Under the pieces are notes generated by a model, which had not been told where the DNA came from, made no database searches, and saw nothing but the letters and a program-made list of their open reading frames with translations. Positions 42,580-52,095 of a stretch of DNA of 64,000 bases are shown here, piece by piece (position 1 is the stretch's first letter; each line of letters begins with the position of its first letter). A program made the translations under genes and the position numbers. Origin of the DNA: Eurosta solidaginis (taxonomy: Eukaryota; Arthropoda; Insecta; Diptera; Tephritidae); contig NC_090323.1 of the NCBI RefSeq assembly GCF_040869045.1, positions 171,638,083-171,702,082 of the forward strand, written 5' to 3'.

Positions 42580-42984
42580 ACAAATAAGGTGAAGCTAATT
42601 ATAAAACCATGTTAATAAGGCAGCAGAAGCGTTGGAGCGATGAAAAGTTACAAAGAAACATACAGGTAAAACAAATAAAAGCGTGCTAATAAAAACAATT
42701 GAAGGAGGGCGGATGGCGGGAGGAGACGGAGGGCACCAGCGATCGTTTAGATCTCGATCTGTATGAGCCAGATATCAAAAACTATTGATTTAGGAGAACA
42801 TTTATATTGAGTTATAAAAATTTATAGATTTTACACCAGAGGGTGTGAGAAAGGGGGGGAGGGGGGGGGGGGGGACGGAGGGTGTCACTGCTCATTTTGT
42901 AAGCCCTCGACTTATTTGACCTATTGAGTTTGTAATATTGGTGAAGGTCAGTAAATGTAAAGTTATAATGTGTAAAAAAAAGAA
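42580..42984. repeat. Array-flanking module R, copy 2
   Basis: It matches 37546-37944 (GATTACAAATAAGGTGAAGC, AATAAGGCAGCAGAAGCG, TAGATCTCGATCTGTATGA) and includes a 14-base G-run at 42861-42874. It is cut at about 42984 by family A. Confidence 0.85.
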
Positions 42985-43598
42985 ATAATGAGATAATTAA
43001 GATTTTTTTTTTTTGTATAGAGCATTGGGTTTATTAAAGACTTTAATGTAGAAAACTTGGCTAATTATTTCATTAACCCCCTATGTGAAATTGCTATAGA
43101 AATCACTAAATTTTACGAATATGGGAAGGATGAACATTCGTTTAAGTCCACAACCAATTACCGTATCATTAACAATTAAGACAGGATCTTGATTATGTCA
43201 GCCCACTTAACTTCGAGCAATGTTGCTGCTCAAAACTTGGTGAACTGCTCCCAACTCTGGTTTTGTGGCTGTATAAAATAGACAAGATAGCAGTTTGGAA
43301 ACAGATATAACTAATTAGTGTTTATTCATTAAAAATACAAACAGATAAAATTAATTAGTGTACCTTTTATACTTTTCTGTGTTTGTTCATTAAAAATACA
43401 AACATTATATCACATGCCTTTCTCAATTCAATAGCACAACTAAACTTTGCAAATATATAAAGAAATCACTAGGAAATGTTCTTTTTAAAACAGCCAAATA
43501 TTTGCTTTGCACCCATTTCCTGAATCTAGGAGTTTCTACTTATTTTTTATTCACACAATCCACCAATGTATAAATAACCTCCAGATTTTTGAATCCAT
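42985..43598 (+). repeat. Family A segment, copy A6 (most complete)
   Basis: It contains all parts in order: AATAATGAGATAATTAAG, TTTATTAAAGACTTTAATGTAG, CCCTATGTGAAATTGCTATAG, GAATATGGGAAGGATGAACA, the CAGTTTGGAAACAG block, ACTTTTCTGTGTTTGTTCAT and CACTAGGAAATGTTC. It ends with the TATA-box end GTATAAATAACCTCC (43564-43578). In the protease gene this TATA box drives a coding region; here it is followed by another family A start. Confidence 0.8.
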
Positions 43599-43780
43599 TA
43601 GGCACTCAATAAAGCAATAATTAGTTAATTAAGAATTTGTATTTTGTGTGGAACATTGGGTTTATTAAGGGCTTTAATGTAGAAAACTTGGCTAATTATT
43701 TCTTTGACCCTCTGTGTGAAATTGCTATAGAAATCACTCAATAAAGCAATAATGAGATAATTAAGAATTTGTATTTTGTA
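43599..43780 (+). repeat. Family A segment, copy A7 (start only, partly duplicated)
   Basis: CACTCAATAAAGCAATAAT...GAATTTGTATTTTGT appears twice (43600-43650 and 43736-43780) around GGGCTTTAATGTAGAAAACTTGGC and CCCTCTGTGTGAAATTGC. It then gives way to a Jockey-like LINE. Confidence 0.7.
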
Positions 43781-45045
43781 CACCGACGTTACAACTATAC
43801 ACCGATTTTAGAACGAGTAAAGCATTCGACATAGTATGCCACTCTTTACTTGTATATAAACTCGACATACTTGGGTTTCAACCTAGTCCTCACTCATTGG
43901 ATTTCTTCCAATCTCTGTGGCAGAACAGAAACAGTAATCTTTAAAAATATGTTTTCGAGTATCATTAGTGTCACCTCTGGTGTTCCTCAGCGCAGCCATT
44001 TTGGCCTGATTATGTGTTTGCTATTTATAAACGATATCTCTACAACTATAAAATATTCTAAAAGCTTGATGTATGCTGATGATATAAAACTTTTTAAGAC
44101 TTGCGCGTCGATTGAAGAACATTCTTTACTTCAGACGGACTTAAATTGCTTAGCTGCTTCGTACAATGTGAACCACATGCCGCTTAATTTCAGAAATGTA
44201 AATTTATGTTTTTCTCTTAGGATTTAACAACCAGACCCTTGAAAGTGTTTTTGTAGACTTGGGAGTTACAATGAACTGCAAACTTAGCTTCAACACTCAT
44301 ATAAGTGTCACTGTCAATAGAGCTAAAGGTGTCATAGCATTTGTGAAAAGGTGGTCAAAAGAGTTGAGCGACCCCTACGCTACGAAAACCCTCTTCACAA
44401 CATTGGTTAGACCGATATTAGAGTATGGCTCAATAGTCTGGATTCCGCGTTTTCAAGTCCTTACTGACAGGCTCGAATCAATACAAAAACAGTTTTTACT
44501 ATTTGCCTTAAGGAATTTTCAATGCGAGTCTTCCTTCATTTAATCCTTCACCTTATACTAATCGATTAAAACTTATCAATCTTCCAAATCTTGCTAGTCG
44601 TAGAGAAATTCTTGATGTAATATTTATGACAAAACTACTGAATGGATTGATTTCAGGTCCATTTCTTCTGAACGAAGTGAACATTGGTGTTCCCTGTCGC
44701 ACTACAAACCTCTTCTTTTAAAACAATGTAGAACGAATTTCGAACTTAACGAACCTTTCTGGTGCTTGTGCCAATATCATAACTCTCACTCAAATATATT
44801 TGATATGTTGGACTCCCTTTTTGCTATAAAAAAGACTGTCCTTATCTCTCTTAATCGTTAATGCTGTATATGTTTGTTTCTATATTCTATTAATTTAAGT
44901 TTTACCCTCAGCTGATGATATTCCTTCTGTAGCTGAGTAGTTTTAGATCTCGACGCTTGACAAACCACTGCCCATCAATGACGCGGCACAAAAAAAAAAT
45001 TATAAATATGTAATAAAATTAATAAATAAATAAAATAATGAACAG
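43781..45045 (+). mobile_element. Jockey-like LINE fragment with poly-A end
   Basis: Broken frames: TSKAFDIVCHSLLVYKLDIL (motif A region, 43800-43870), SVTSGVPQRSHFGLIMCLLFIND (motif B), MYADDIKLF (YADD, ~44069), LGVTMNCKLSFNTHI, TLVRPILEYGSIVWIP and RLESIQKQFLLFALR, then LINLPNLASRREILD and FNPS in a further frame. The 3' end has an A-tract (44987-44999) and AATAAAATTAATAAATAAAT, typical of Jockey elements. Frame changes near 43880, 44225 and 44540 inactivate it. The 5' part is missing. Confidence 0.87.
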
Positions 45046-45117
45046 AGTTACGTTCAATTATATTATTTTTCTTTCATCTAAGGTGGAACTTTAACTCTCC
45101 ATAGTTTTGCAAACAAT

Positions 45118-45330
45118 TTAAGTAGCACGTGAACGCCGAAGCAACCGCGAGGGTCTAGATAATTCATTTCTAGTAAACACTTCGCGAATAAATGCTGTAC
45201 CACATTCAGTTGTATATAAGCCTTTGGAATTCAAACTTTGTTCTACCGTCGGCATATCAGTAACAACCCAGCGCTGATTCTTTACAAAATGTTCTAGGTA
45301 TGCGATTTTGCAAACTCTATTAGACGACCC
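45118..45330 (-). CDS. Orphan exon-like frame, unknown protein
   Basis: 70 codons between a TGA (45331-45333) and TAA (45118-45120). I do not recognise it. The composition is protein-like rather than random: YLEHFVKNQRWVVTDMP, then SKGLYTTECGTAFIREVF and a basic end SRPSRLLRRSRAT. An acceptor-like CTAATAG lies at its 5' side (about 45316-45322), so it could be the last exon of a spliced gene. No polyadenylation signal follows within 60 bases. It lies between two LINEs, so it may be captured DNA or an unrecognised TE tail. Confidence 0.35.
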   Translation of the reverse strand, partial: GSSNRVCKIAYLEHFVKNQRWVVTDMPTVEQSLNSKGLYTTECGTAFIREVFTRNELSRPSRLLRRSRAT

Positions 45331-45519
45331 TCACACCAACGACAAGCTGCCTACCCTAGTGAGGGCACAACAACTTCATTCAGTCATTAATAGGCATTCA
45401 GATCGTCTCCTCGGTTTTTTTTACAATACGTGAATTATTACCAGAGTTACAGGTTCGAAATCGTGGTTGTTGTTGTTGTTGTTGTAGCAATGCTCTCCCC
45501 ACCTAATAGCCGCGACCGA

Positions 45520-47403
45520 TCACAAATTGTCATCAATATCCTCTAACGGGAGTCCAAGGAAACTTGTCGTTTCAACAGGGGTGGACCATAAGGAAAGGGG
45601 TGTTAGAGACGTTGGTTCCACATTACAATTGAAGAGATGGTTGGTGTCATGTGGGGACACATTGCAAGCGGGGCATACATTTTGTATGTCAGGGTTGATT
45701 CTGGATAGGTAAGAGTTTAACCTGTTACAGTATCCAGAACGAAGTTGAGCAAGAGTGACACGCGTTTCCCTGGGGAGTATGCGTTCCTCTTCCGCAAGTT
45801 TTAGATAATTTTCGTTAAGTACTGGATTCACCGGGCAATTCCCGGCTTAAAGGTCCGACGCCTGTTTATGGAGTTCACCAAGGACCTGCTTGTGTTTTTT
45901 CACTTCATACGGCTGGGTTATCAGGTGCCGTATTTCCTCAAAATGCTTACGGAGATGACTCCTTAAGCCCCTAGGTGGTGCTGGTTCATCAATCAGATGT
46001 CTGTTGGGATGCCCAGGTTTCTGGGTATTCAACAGGAACTGTTTGGTCAGCATCTCATTTTTCTCCCTGATGGGGAGTATTCTCGCCTCATTATGCAGAT
46101 GGTGTTCTGGGGACATAAGAAGACAGCCCGTGGCGATTCTGAGAGCAGTATTTTGGCAGGCCTGTAGTTTCTTCCAGTGGGTGATTTTTAGGCTTGGCGA
46201 CCATATGGGTGACGCGTAGCACGTAATCGGCTGGCTAATTGCTTTGTATGTAGTCATGAGCGTTTCTTTATCTTTTCCCCAAGTACTGCCAGCGAGGGAT
46301 TTGAGAATTTTGTTACGGCTCTGAATTCTCGGAACAATTGCGGCTGCGTGCTCACCAAAATGTAGATCCTGATCAAACGTCACACCCAAGATTTTGGGGT
46401 GTCGGACAGTCGGTAGCGTAGTGCCATCGACGTGGATGTTCAAAATGGTCGACATTTGGGGCGTCCATGTTGTAAATAAGGTCGCGGAAGATTTAGTCGG
46501 TGATAATGCCAGGTTTCGCGAGGCGAAAAAAATGGAGATATCAGGGAGGTAGCCGTTTATTTTATTGCATAGCGCATCGATCTTTGGGCCTGGGCCTGTG
46601 GCCATTATTGTGCAGTCATCGGCGTACGAAACGATTGTGACTCCTTCCGGTGGTGAAGGTAGCTTAGATATGTAGAAATTAAACAAAAGTGGGGATAGGA
46701 CACCACCCTGTGGCACCCCCTGTTTAATTCTCCTTGGTTTTGATGTTTCGTTTCTAAATTGCACCGATGCCTGCCGACCACCCAGATAATTTGCGGTCCA
46801 CCTTTTAAGACATGGGGGAAGGGTAGACCCTTCGAGGTCCTGCAGTAACGAGCCATGGTTGACCGTATCAAAAACTTTTGATAGGTCTAGCGCTAAGAGT
46901 ACGGTTCTATGGTGGGGGTATTGATTTAAACCGCAATTTATCTGGGTGCTTATTGCATTCAGCGCGGTGGTAGTGCTATGCAGTTTTCTGAAGCCATCCT
47001 GATGAGGGGCTAGCTGCAAATTTGCTTGGAAATAAGGGAGCAGAAAGGCTTCAAGCGTCTTTGCCAGTGGCGATAGGAGAGATATCGGACGATACGACTC
47101 ACCTATGTTAGCTGGTTTCCCAGGCTTTAGTAGCGGGACCACCTTGGCCATTTTCCATTTCTCAGGTATGACAAAGGTGGAAAGAGACAGATTGAAGACA
47201 TGTGCTAAATATTTGAACCCCTCTTTCCCTAGGTTTTTAAGCATCATGGCTATGCCGTCTGGGCCCACTGCTTTGGATGGTTTAGCACGACCAATCGCGT
47301 CCTCAACCTCTTTAGCGGTGATGGTGATTGGTGACGCGCTGAATTTGTGTTTATGTGCGCATCTATTGGCTCTCCGTCTATCTTTGTCGACCGTAAGATG
47401 CAT
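45520..47403 (-). pseudogene. Jockey-type reverse transcriptase
   Basis: 518 open codons (47403-45847) and, after a single TAA, 103 more in the same frame. It holds IGRAKPSKAVGPDGIAMMML-type linker motifs (AVGPDGIAM), KVVPLLKPGK, SYRPISLLSPLAKTLE, the motif A LLALDLSKVFDTVNH (Phe-Asp with catalytic Asp), KQGVPQGGVLSPLLFNFYIS and SYADDCTIM (YADD intact). Then come VDGTTLPTVRHPKILGVTFD and the C-terminal zinc-like CPACNVSPHDTNHLFNC. It would copy element RNA at the target nick. The stop at 45847 and the frame change at 47403 break it. Confidence 0.92.
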
Positions 47404-48490
47404 TATATATTGTCCGAAAGCACTTTGTCGCCAAAGGCGATGGAAACTTTGTCTTTGTGCTTAGTCGGATTCGATAGGGACTTTACGGTGGACCAAAGTT
47501 TACCCACACCGGTAGAGAGGTTACAACCTCTTAGGTGCTTCTCCCATTTCGCCCGCTTGTGTTCATCTACAAGCAATCTGATGCGTTGGTTTATATCCCT
47601 TATTTGGGGGTCGCCTGGGTCAAGCTGTCTTATAAGGTCACGTTCCCTCGCTAAGTTTGCGGCCTCCGCCGGGAAGTGGGGCCGGATTTGGGGAATTCTC
47701 CCGGCGGGAATGAAATGTGCCGAGGCGGATTTAATGACCTTACGGAAGGCACGCTCCACTTGGTGGGCATCAGTCGGGATAGGGAGGGCAGCTAGGCGGC
47801 TGTCTGTAAAGGATTTATATTCTTCCCACTTTCCTTTTTTGAAGTTTATGAAAGTGCGTTTTTCAGTGACGATGGAGTCGGCATTACGCTCAAGCGAAAT
47901 AAGTATGGGCAGGTGGTCGGATGCCAATGTTACCATCGGCTGCCAGTTGACGCAGTTTACGAGTTCTGCACTCACGATTGAGATATCTGGCGAGCTGTGA
48001 CAGCTTCCTACCATACGTGTGGGTGCGTCTCCGTTTATTGTGCAGAACGTCATTTCTTCTATTTGATCCGCCAACATCTCACCCCTACTGTCCGCCCGCA
48101 AGTTTGAATGCCATAGATCATGATGGGCATTGAAATCGCCTAAGATAATGCGATTGTTGCCAGTGAGTAAGGCCCTGATATTAGGGCGGTACCCACTGGG
48201 GCAACAGGTGGCAGGAGGGATGTAGATGTTGATGATTTCTAGGTTTGCATCGCCTGACCGGACAGATAGGCCTTGACGTTCTAAGACATTGTCCCTGCGG
48301 TCGATGCCAGGATCAAATATACAATATTGCGCAGAGTGGTGTATGATAAACGCGAGACGTTATACCCAGAGCAGGTCTGCAATGCAGATCTTGCTGTGAG
48401 TTTAGTCCCTTGAATCGCAGCAATGCGGATGTTGTGCCGCTTCATGAAATCGACTATCTCCGTAATCTTCCCAGTTAGTCCATTACAGTT
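47403..48490 (-). pseudogene. Jockey-type AP-endonuclease and linker
   Basis: It reads, in minus frames, LNCNGLTGKITEIVDF with an adjacent TAG, IRIAAIQGTKLT (Glu of I-Q-E-T is Gly here), GNNRIILGDFNAHHDLWHS (catalytic N-x-H), SSPDISIVS and LASDHLPILISLERN (SDH). The catalytic Glu loss and a deletion around 48340, where the R-G-G-G-L-A-F segment should be, mean a dead nuclease. A lysine-rich linker with SNPTKHKDKVS ends at 47403. Confidence 0.88.
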
Positions 48491-48493
48491 TAA

Positions 48494-49028
48494 CTACAGA
48501 ATTCTGAAGTGCATAAGGGGAGACGTCGCCACTCTGGGGGTAAGTGACGGGTGACTACGCCTGGGTTGGGGAAGGCCAGGACGCAATTGCTGTTGTGGCC
48601 CTAGGACTGGGCGTCCTTGGGCAAGCATTGGGGTACCCGGATGATTTGGGTTTGCGGCCTGGCAACATGGCGCGATGAAACCCGTCGGGGGGTTGCCGTC
48701 GCGGCGACCATAACATCTAGGGTAGTGGCACCACCTAAGGCAGGAGCTGCATTGGGCGGATGTTGCAAACATATATATTCTGTGCTGGCAAACGGTGCAA
48801 ACGGAGGTAGGGACTAAGAGTCTGTTTCCCTGACCTACACGATTGCTGCCGGAAAAGAGGGGCGGAGAAGACGGGGGCAGGGGCTGCTGCAGAGCATTGC
48901 TTCCGACTCTACAACGAAGATTGTAGTTATGAGTGGTAGCAGCTGTTTGAGTTGTTGGCGCCGTGGGGCGCGAGCAGCAGCGGGTACTTGTTGTGGCTTG
49001 CTGAGCAGCGCGGCTGCTGGAAGGTAGT

Positions 49029-49064
<36 letters not shown>

Positions 49065-49524
49065 CGCTTAGACGTAGACTACGGGACGCCCTTGGGCGTG
49101 AACAGAAAGGAGCCACAAAAGATTTATAAAAGTTACGTGGACGTCGGGTTTTGGGATCAAGCACAGAACAACCTGTCCGATGCAACCATCCCTTGCACGA
49201 GACACACTGAACAGAGTATGACCGTCCTAAAAAGATTCTTTTCCGGCAGATGCAGCAAAACCATTTCTCAGGACCGGGGTCAGGAGACGGACCCGGATTG
49301 GATTCGATGCCTTCCCGGAGTAAGAGAATATGGAGCAGTCCTGCTGCAAGGAGCTGCTGGGAGGATAACAATTTGTGGGAGGGACGAAACAAATTAGATG
49401 GGGTCACACTGAAATGACAGTCCTTGGTCGGGAAAAATCCCGAGTCGCTCCGGTACATAGAACCGACTGCCTTGGGAAGCGTGGAAATCGTGGTGAAAAC
49501 TAAGTCTAAAAATGGCGGAGCCAC
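48494..49524 (-). pseudogene. Jockey-type ORF1: 2A-like motif, PHD/zinc fingers, Pro-rich
   Basis: The frame 49524-48835 begins MAPPFLDLVF. At about residues 73-80 it has REGIESNPGP, equal to the 2A consensus D-(V/I)-E-x-N-P-G-P except that Gly replaces Asp. 2A-like motifs make the ribosome skip one peptide bond. Right after it come CCICRKRI...CVSCKGWLHRTGC, a PHD-like Cys4-His-Cys3 arrangement. A polyproline run is encoded by the 36-base G/C tract. After a break near 48830, 48772-48494 has CSSCLRWCHYPRC, a second partial finger, and a Pro/Gln-rich end that leads to the endonuclease. Confidence 0.8.
49029..49064. repeat. Poly-G tract, 36 bases
   Basis: 36 uninterrupted G residues on the plus strand, coding polyproline in the LINE ORF1 on the minus strand. 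It is the longest homopolymer in the window; its true length in the genome may differ. Confidence 0.9.
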
Positions 49525-49530
49525 GCCAGT

Positions 49531-50250
49531 TTTTTAACTTTAAATCGATGTTGCTGGCGACCCAAATGTTAGTCCAAATACAATATTTGAACGAGTTCAC
49601 TTCGTTAATATCTTATCTAGTGTTGTATAGAGCACACTTTGTTCTTATTGTTGTTGTAAGTAGTTTGAATCTCTTACATCTTTGCATCAATTACACTTAG
49701 GGCCATTTAAGCTTGAACGACAGCATCTGCAATCAGTTATCAAAAATTATAGGGCCTTTTCTTGGTATAGTGATGTTATGGCTAAGTAAACACATTTACA
49801 TTTATTTTAAATATTTATAAGTAAGCTGAAAAAGGCTTAGTGCTACATGAACCTAGAAAGAACATGAACATGAACAGCTCACATTCTAACTAAGTCAGAC
49901 ACGTCACTTAGTCATAACGCAAATCAGCCGCTGGGCGCGCATGCGCTACTCTTGCCAAGAAGGTTATTTTATTGGCGTAGGTATGTATGTACATATGTGG
50001 TGTGGTTGCCAAAGGGTTTTTGTGATGGCGGCTTTTGACTTTGTTTTTTCAAACTCAATTTAAATACGTTTGGTGGTCACTCAAGCTTGGCAAGCAGGAA
50101 AAGATAGACAGACAGACAGCGAACAGCAGGCGGACATGTTGTCCCAGGTTGTGCTGCCGCTGCTGCTGCCGTTGTTGTTGAGCTCTCACAATACAATCTG
50201 AATAAGAATGAGCCCGTTTTTTGACAGTTTAGTGACACGTTAATTTTATG
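49531..50250. other. Unassigned DNA
   Basis: No family-like frame. It includes a run of GCTGCTGCTGCCGTTGTTGTTG (50161-50180) and AGACAGACAGAC (50106-50118). I see nothing else in it. Confidence 0.45.
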
Positions 50251-51320
50251 TTTTACTAGCAGACCCGGCAGACGTTGTTCTGCCCTAAATTTGTATATCT
50301 GCATACATTTTAATAAGCTTTTTCCGTCTAACTCTCCCTCGTCCCTCTACACTTTTTCGTAATCTTTGTATTCACCCTTCCCCCCGTATTTTTCGCTTCA
50401 TCTATCTCCACCTTCGTCTCATTCTATCTCTATCTCAGTCTCCTTCTCCTTCTCTCTTTTCTCTTCTCTCAAGTTTTTCTCATTATTCTTCATATCTTAT
50501 TGCCAGTCCCAGAGGGTGGTATGTATTTTGTTCCAGCCCATTCCGAGTCTCAGTCCCAGTTCCACTCCGAGCCTCAGTCTCAGTCCCAGTCCTAATCCCA
50601 GTCCCGGCCCGTATCTGGTCTACTTCCCGGAAAAAGCATCAGAAATACTAATATAGGCAAATTTATATACCAAATTCAGGCAAATCGAATAGGACGTATG
50701 TAGATAGGTATGTAGGTATTATAAATTCATGTCTTTATTTCGGCTTCGCATGGATATTTATCAGTTTTGCCAGGTTGATGCGACTAAATAGAATATCACA
50801 ATGAAAATTACTTAAAAGCTATCAGCAAAAGCTTTCATTTGATATCCAAAATACACCCACATTCTGCTGGTATCCGGGTCCACGTTTTCGCCTATATCTC
50901 GAGACCCTAGTCACCAATAGGTATGAAAACTACCCTGTACTAAAGCACTCATCAACAGCTTTCGTTTGATATCCATATTGTATAAACACATTCTAGGGGC
51001 GCCCGGGTCCACGTTCTGGCCTATATCTCGAGACCCTAGTGACCGATAGGGAAGAAAACTACCCTGTACTAAAGCACTCATCAACAGCTTTCATTTGATA
51101 TCCATATTGTATAATCACATTCTAGGGGTGCCCGGGTCCACGTTTTGGCCTATATCTCGGGACCCTTGTCAAAAAGAGGTATGAAAACTACCCCGTACTA
51201 AAGCACTCATCAGCAGCTTTCATTTGATATCCATATTGTAGAAACACATTCTAGGGGCGCCCGGGTCCACTTTTTGTCCTATTTCTCGAGACCCTAGTCA
51301 CCAATATGTATCCTGGTCCA
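50251..51320 (+). mobile_element. Non-coding element with four ~128-bp tandem units
   Basis: It starts ACTAGCAGACCCGGCAGACG, a phrase common at the start of insect non-coding repeats. A CT-rich stretch (50360-50480) and a CAGTCC-type hexamer run (50530-50610) follow. Then come four tandem units starting AGCTTTCATTTGATATCC at 50830, 50957, 51086 and 51215. The unit parallels that in M2/M3 (TTTCATTTGATACCCATATCGTACAAACACATTC), although the rest of the two elements is unrelated. Frames in the CT-rich part look accidental. Confidence 0.7.
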
Positions 51321-51479
51321 CTTCCCGGAAGAAAAATTATTCGCTTCCCCACTCCGTCGCTCCAGTGCTGCCACTCAGCAATCTGCTGACCAGTTCAGAG
51401 TTTATTCGAGTCCCAGTGTTGAGAGAGCCCTTTCAACTCCCGCTGGTAGCACCCCCTCTATAAACTTTACAACTGAATG

Positions 51480-52095
51480 AAAGTCGATAATAATGTTTTC
51501 AAAACCCAAGAGGAGGTGCAGAAATCAGAATATATTGCCATCGAAATACAATATATGAAGAATACGATGAAAATCAATAACAAAAGGAAAATATTACCGA
51601 TAAAAATGGAAACAAAAGGTGATCCATAAAAATAGACAAAAATCGATAAACACTTTAGCGCAGACTTCAGAAAGACAAATATACATAGTTGCTCAAAACA
51701 ATAAGAATCTTTAAAAATTTTTCCAAAATCGATAATTATCGATCGAACTGTTTCAAATGAAAAAATCGATAAAAAACCGAACCGACAATAAAGATTAAAA
51801 GTTCAAATGAAAAAAAAAACCATATAGGGCCAAATAATAACGAATGACCTGTTAATACTAAAAGGATCTGTAAAAATTTGTTAAAATCGATAAATATCGA
51901 CACCATTATTTACTAATGAAGAATTTAAAAGAAAATCGGTTCTGATATTTATCAAGAAAAGCGACTCGGCTTTGAAATTAAACTAAAAAGAACTAAAAAC
52001 AACTTGAAGAAAATGTAATGATTGTGTACTGAAATCGATAAGAATATGACAAAATCGATAAACGGCAGGAAGTGGAAAAAAGCGATAAGAAGCTA
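51480..52095. promoter_or_regulatory. Cluster of CGATA / ATCGATA motifs
   Basis: At least ten CGATA motifs in ~600 bp (for example at 51487, 51597, 51646, 51728, 51763, 51888, 52033, 52055 and 52083). Several are within AAATCGATAAA, and one is ATCGATAATTATCGATCG, a pair facing each other. In flies, BEAF-32 binds CGATA clusters and DREF binds TATCGATA. Whether this one is bound or only AT-rich coincidence is unknown; no gene is seen close by. Confidence 0.35.

Larger units (their letters stand above)
45466..49530 (-). mobile_element. Jockey-type LINE with 2A-like and zinc-finger ORF1
   Basis: The longest LINE in the window, minus strand. From 49530 down: an N-terminal region with a 2A-like peptide and zinc fingers, endonuclease, RT with YADD, thumb, and a C-terminal Cys/His motif. 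The 3' end has (CAA)n (plus-strand GTTGTTGTTG at 45466-45485). Breaks are few (frame change near 47403, TAA at 45847-45849, TAG near 48493, a deletion near 48340), so it decayed recently. ORF-internal poly-G on the plus strand is at 49029-49064. Confidence 0.85.

Noticed and set aside
45441..45462. GGTTCGAAATC resembling a tRNA T-loop
   Set aside because: No acceptor stem, anticodon arm or D-loop could be matched around it.
50366..50656. 96-codon Ser/Pro/Phe-rich frame
   Set aside because: It is the translation of a CT-rich simple-sequence tract inside a non-coding repeat.
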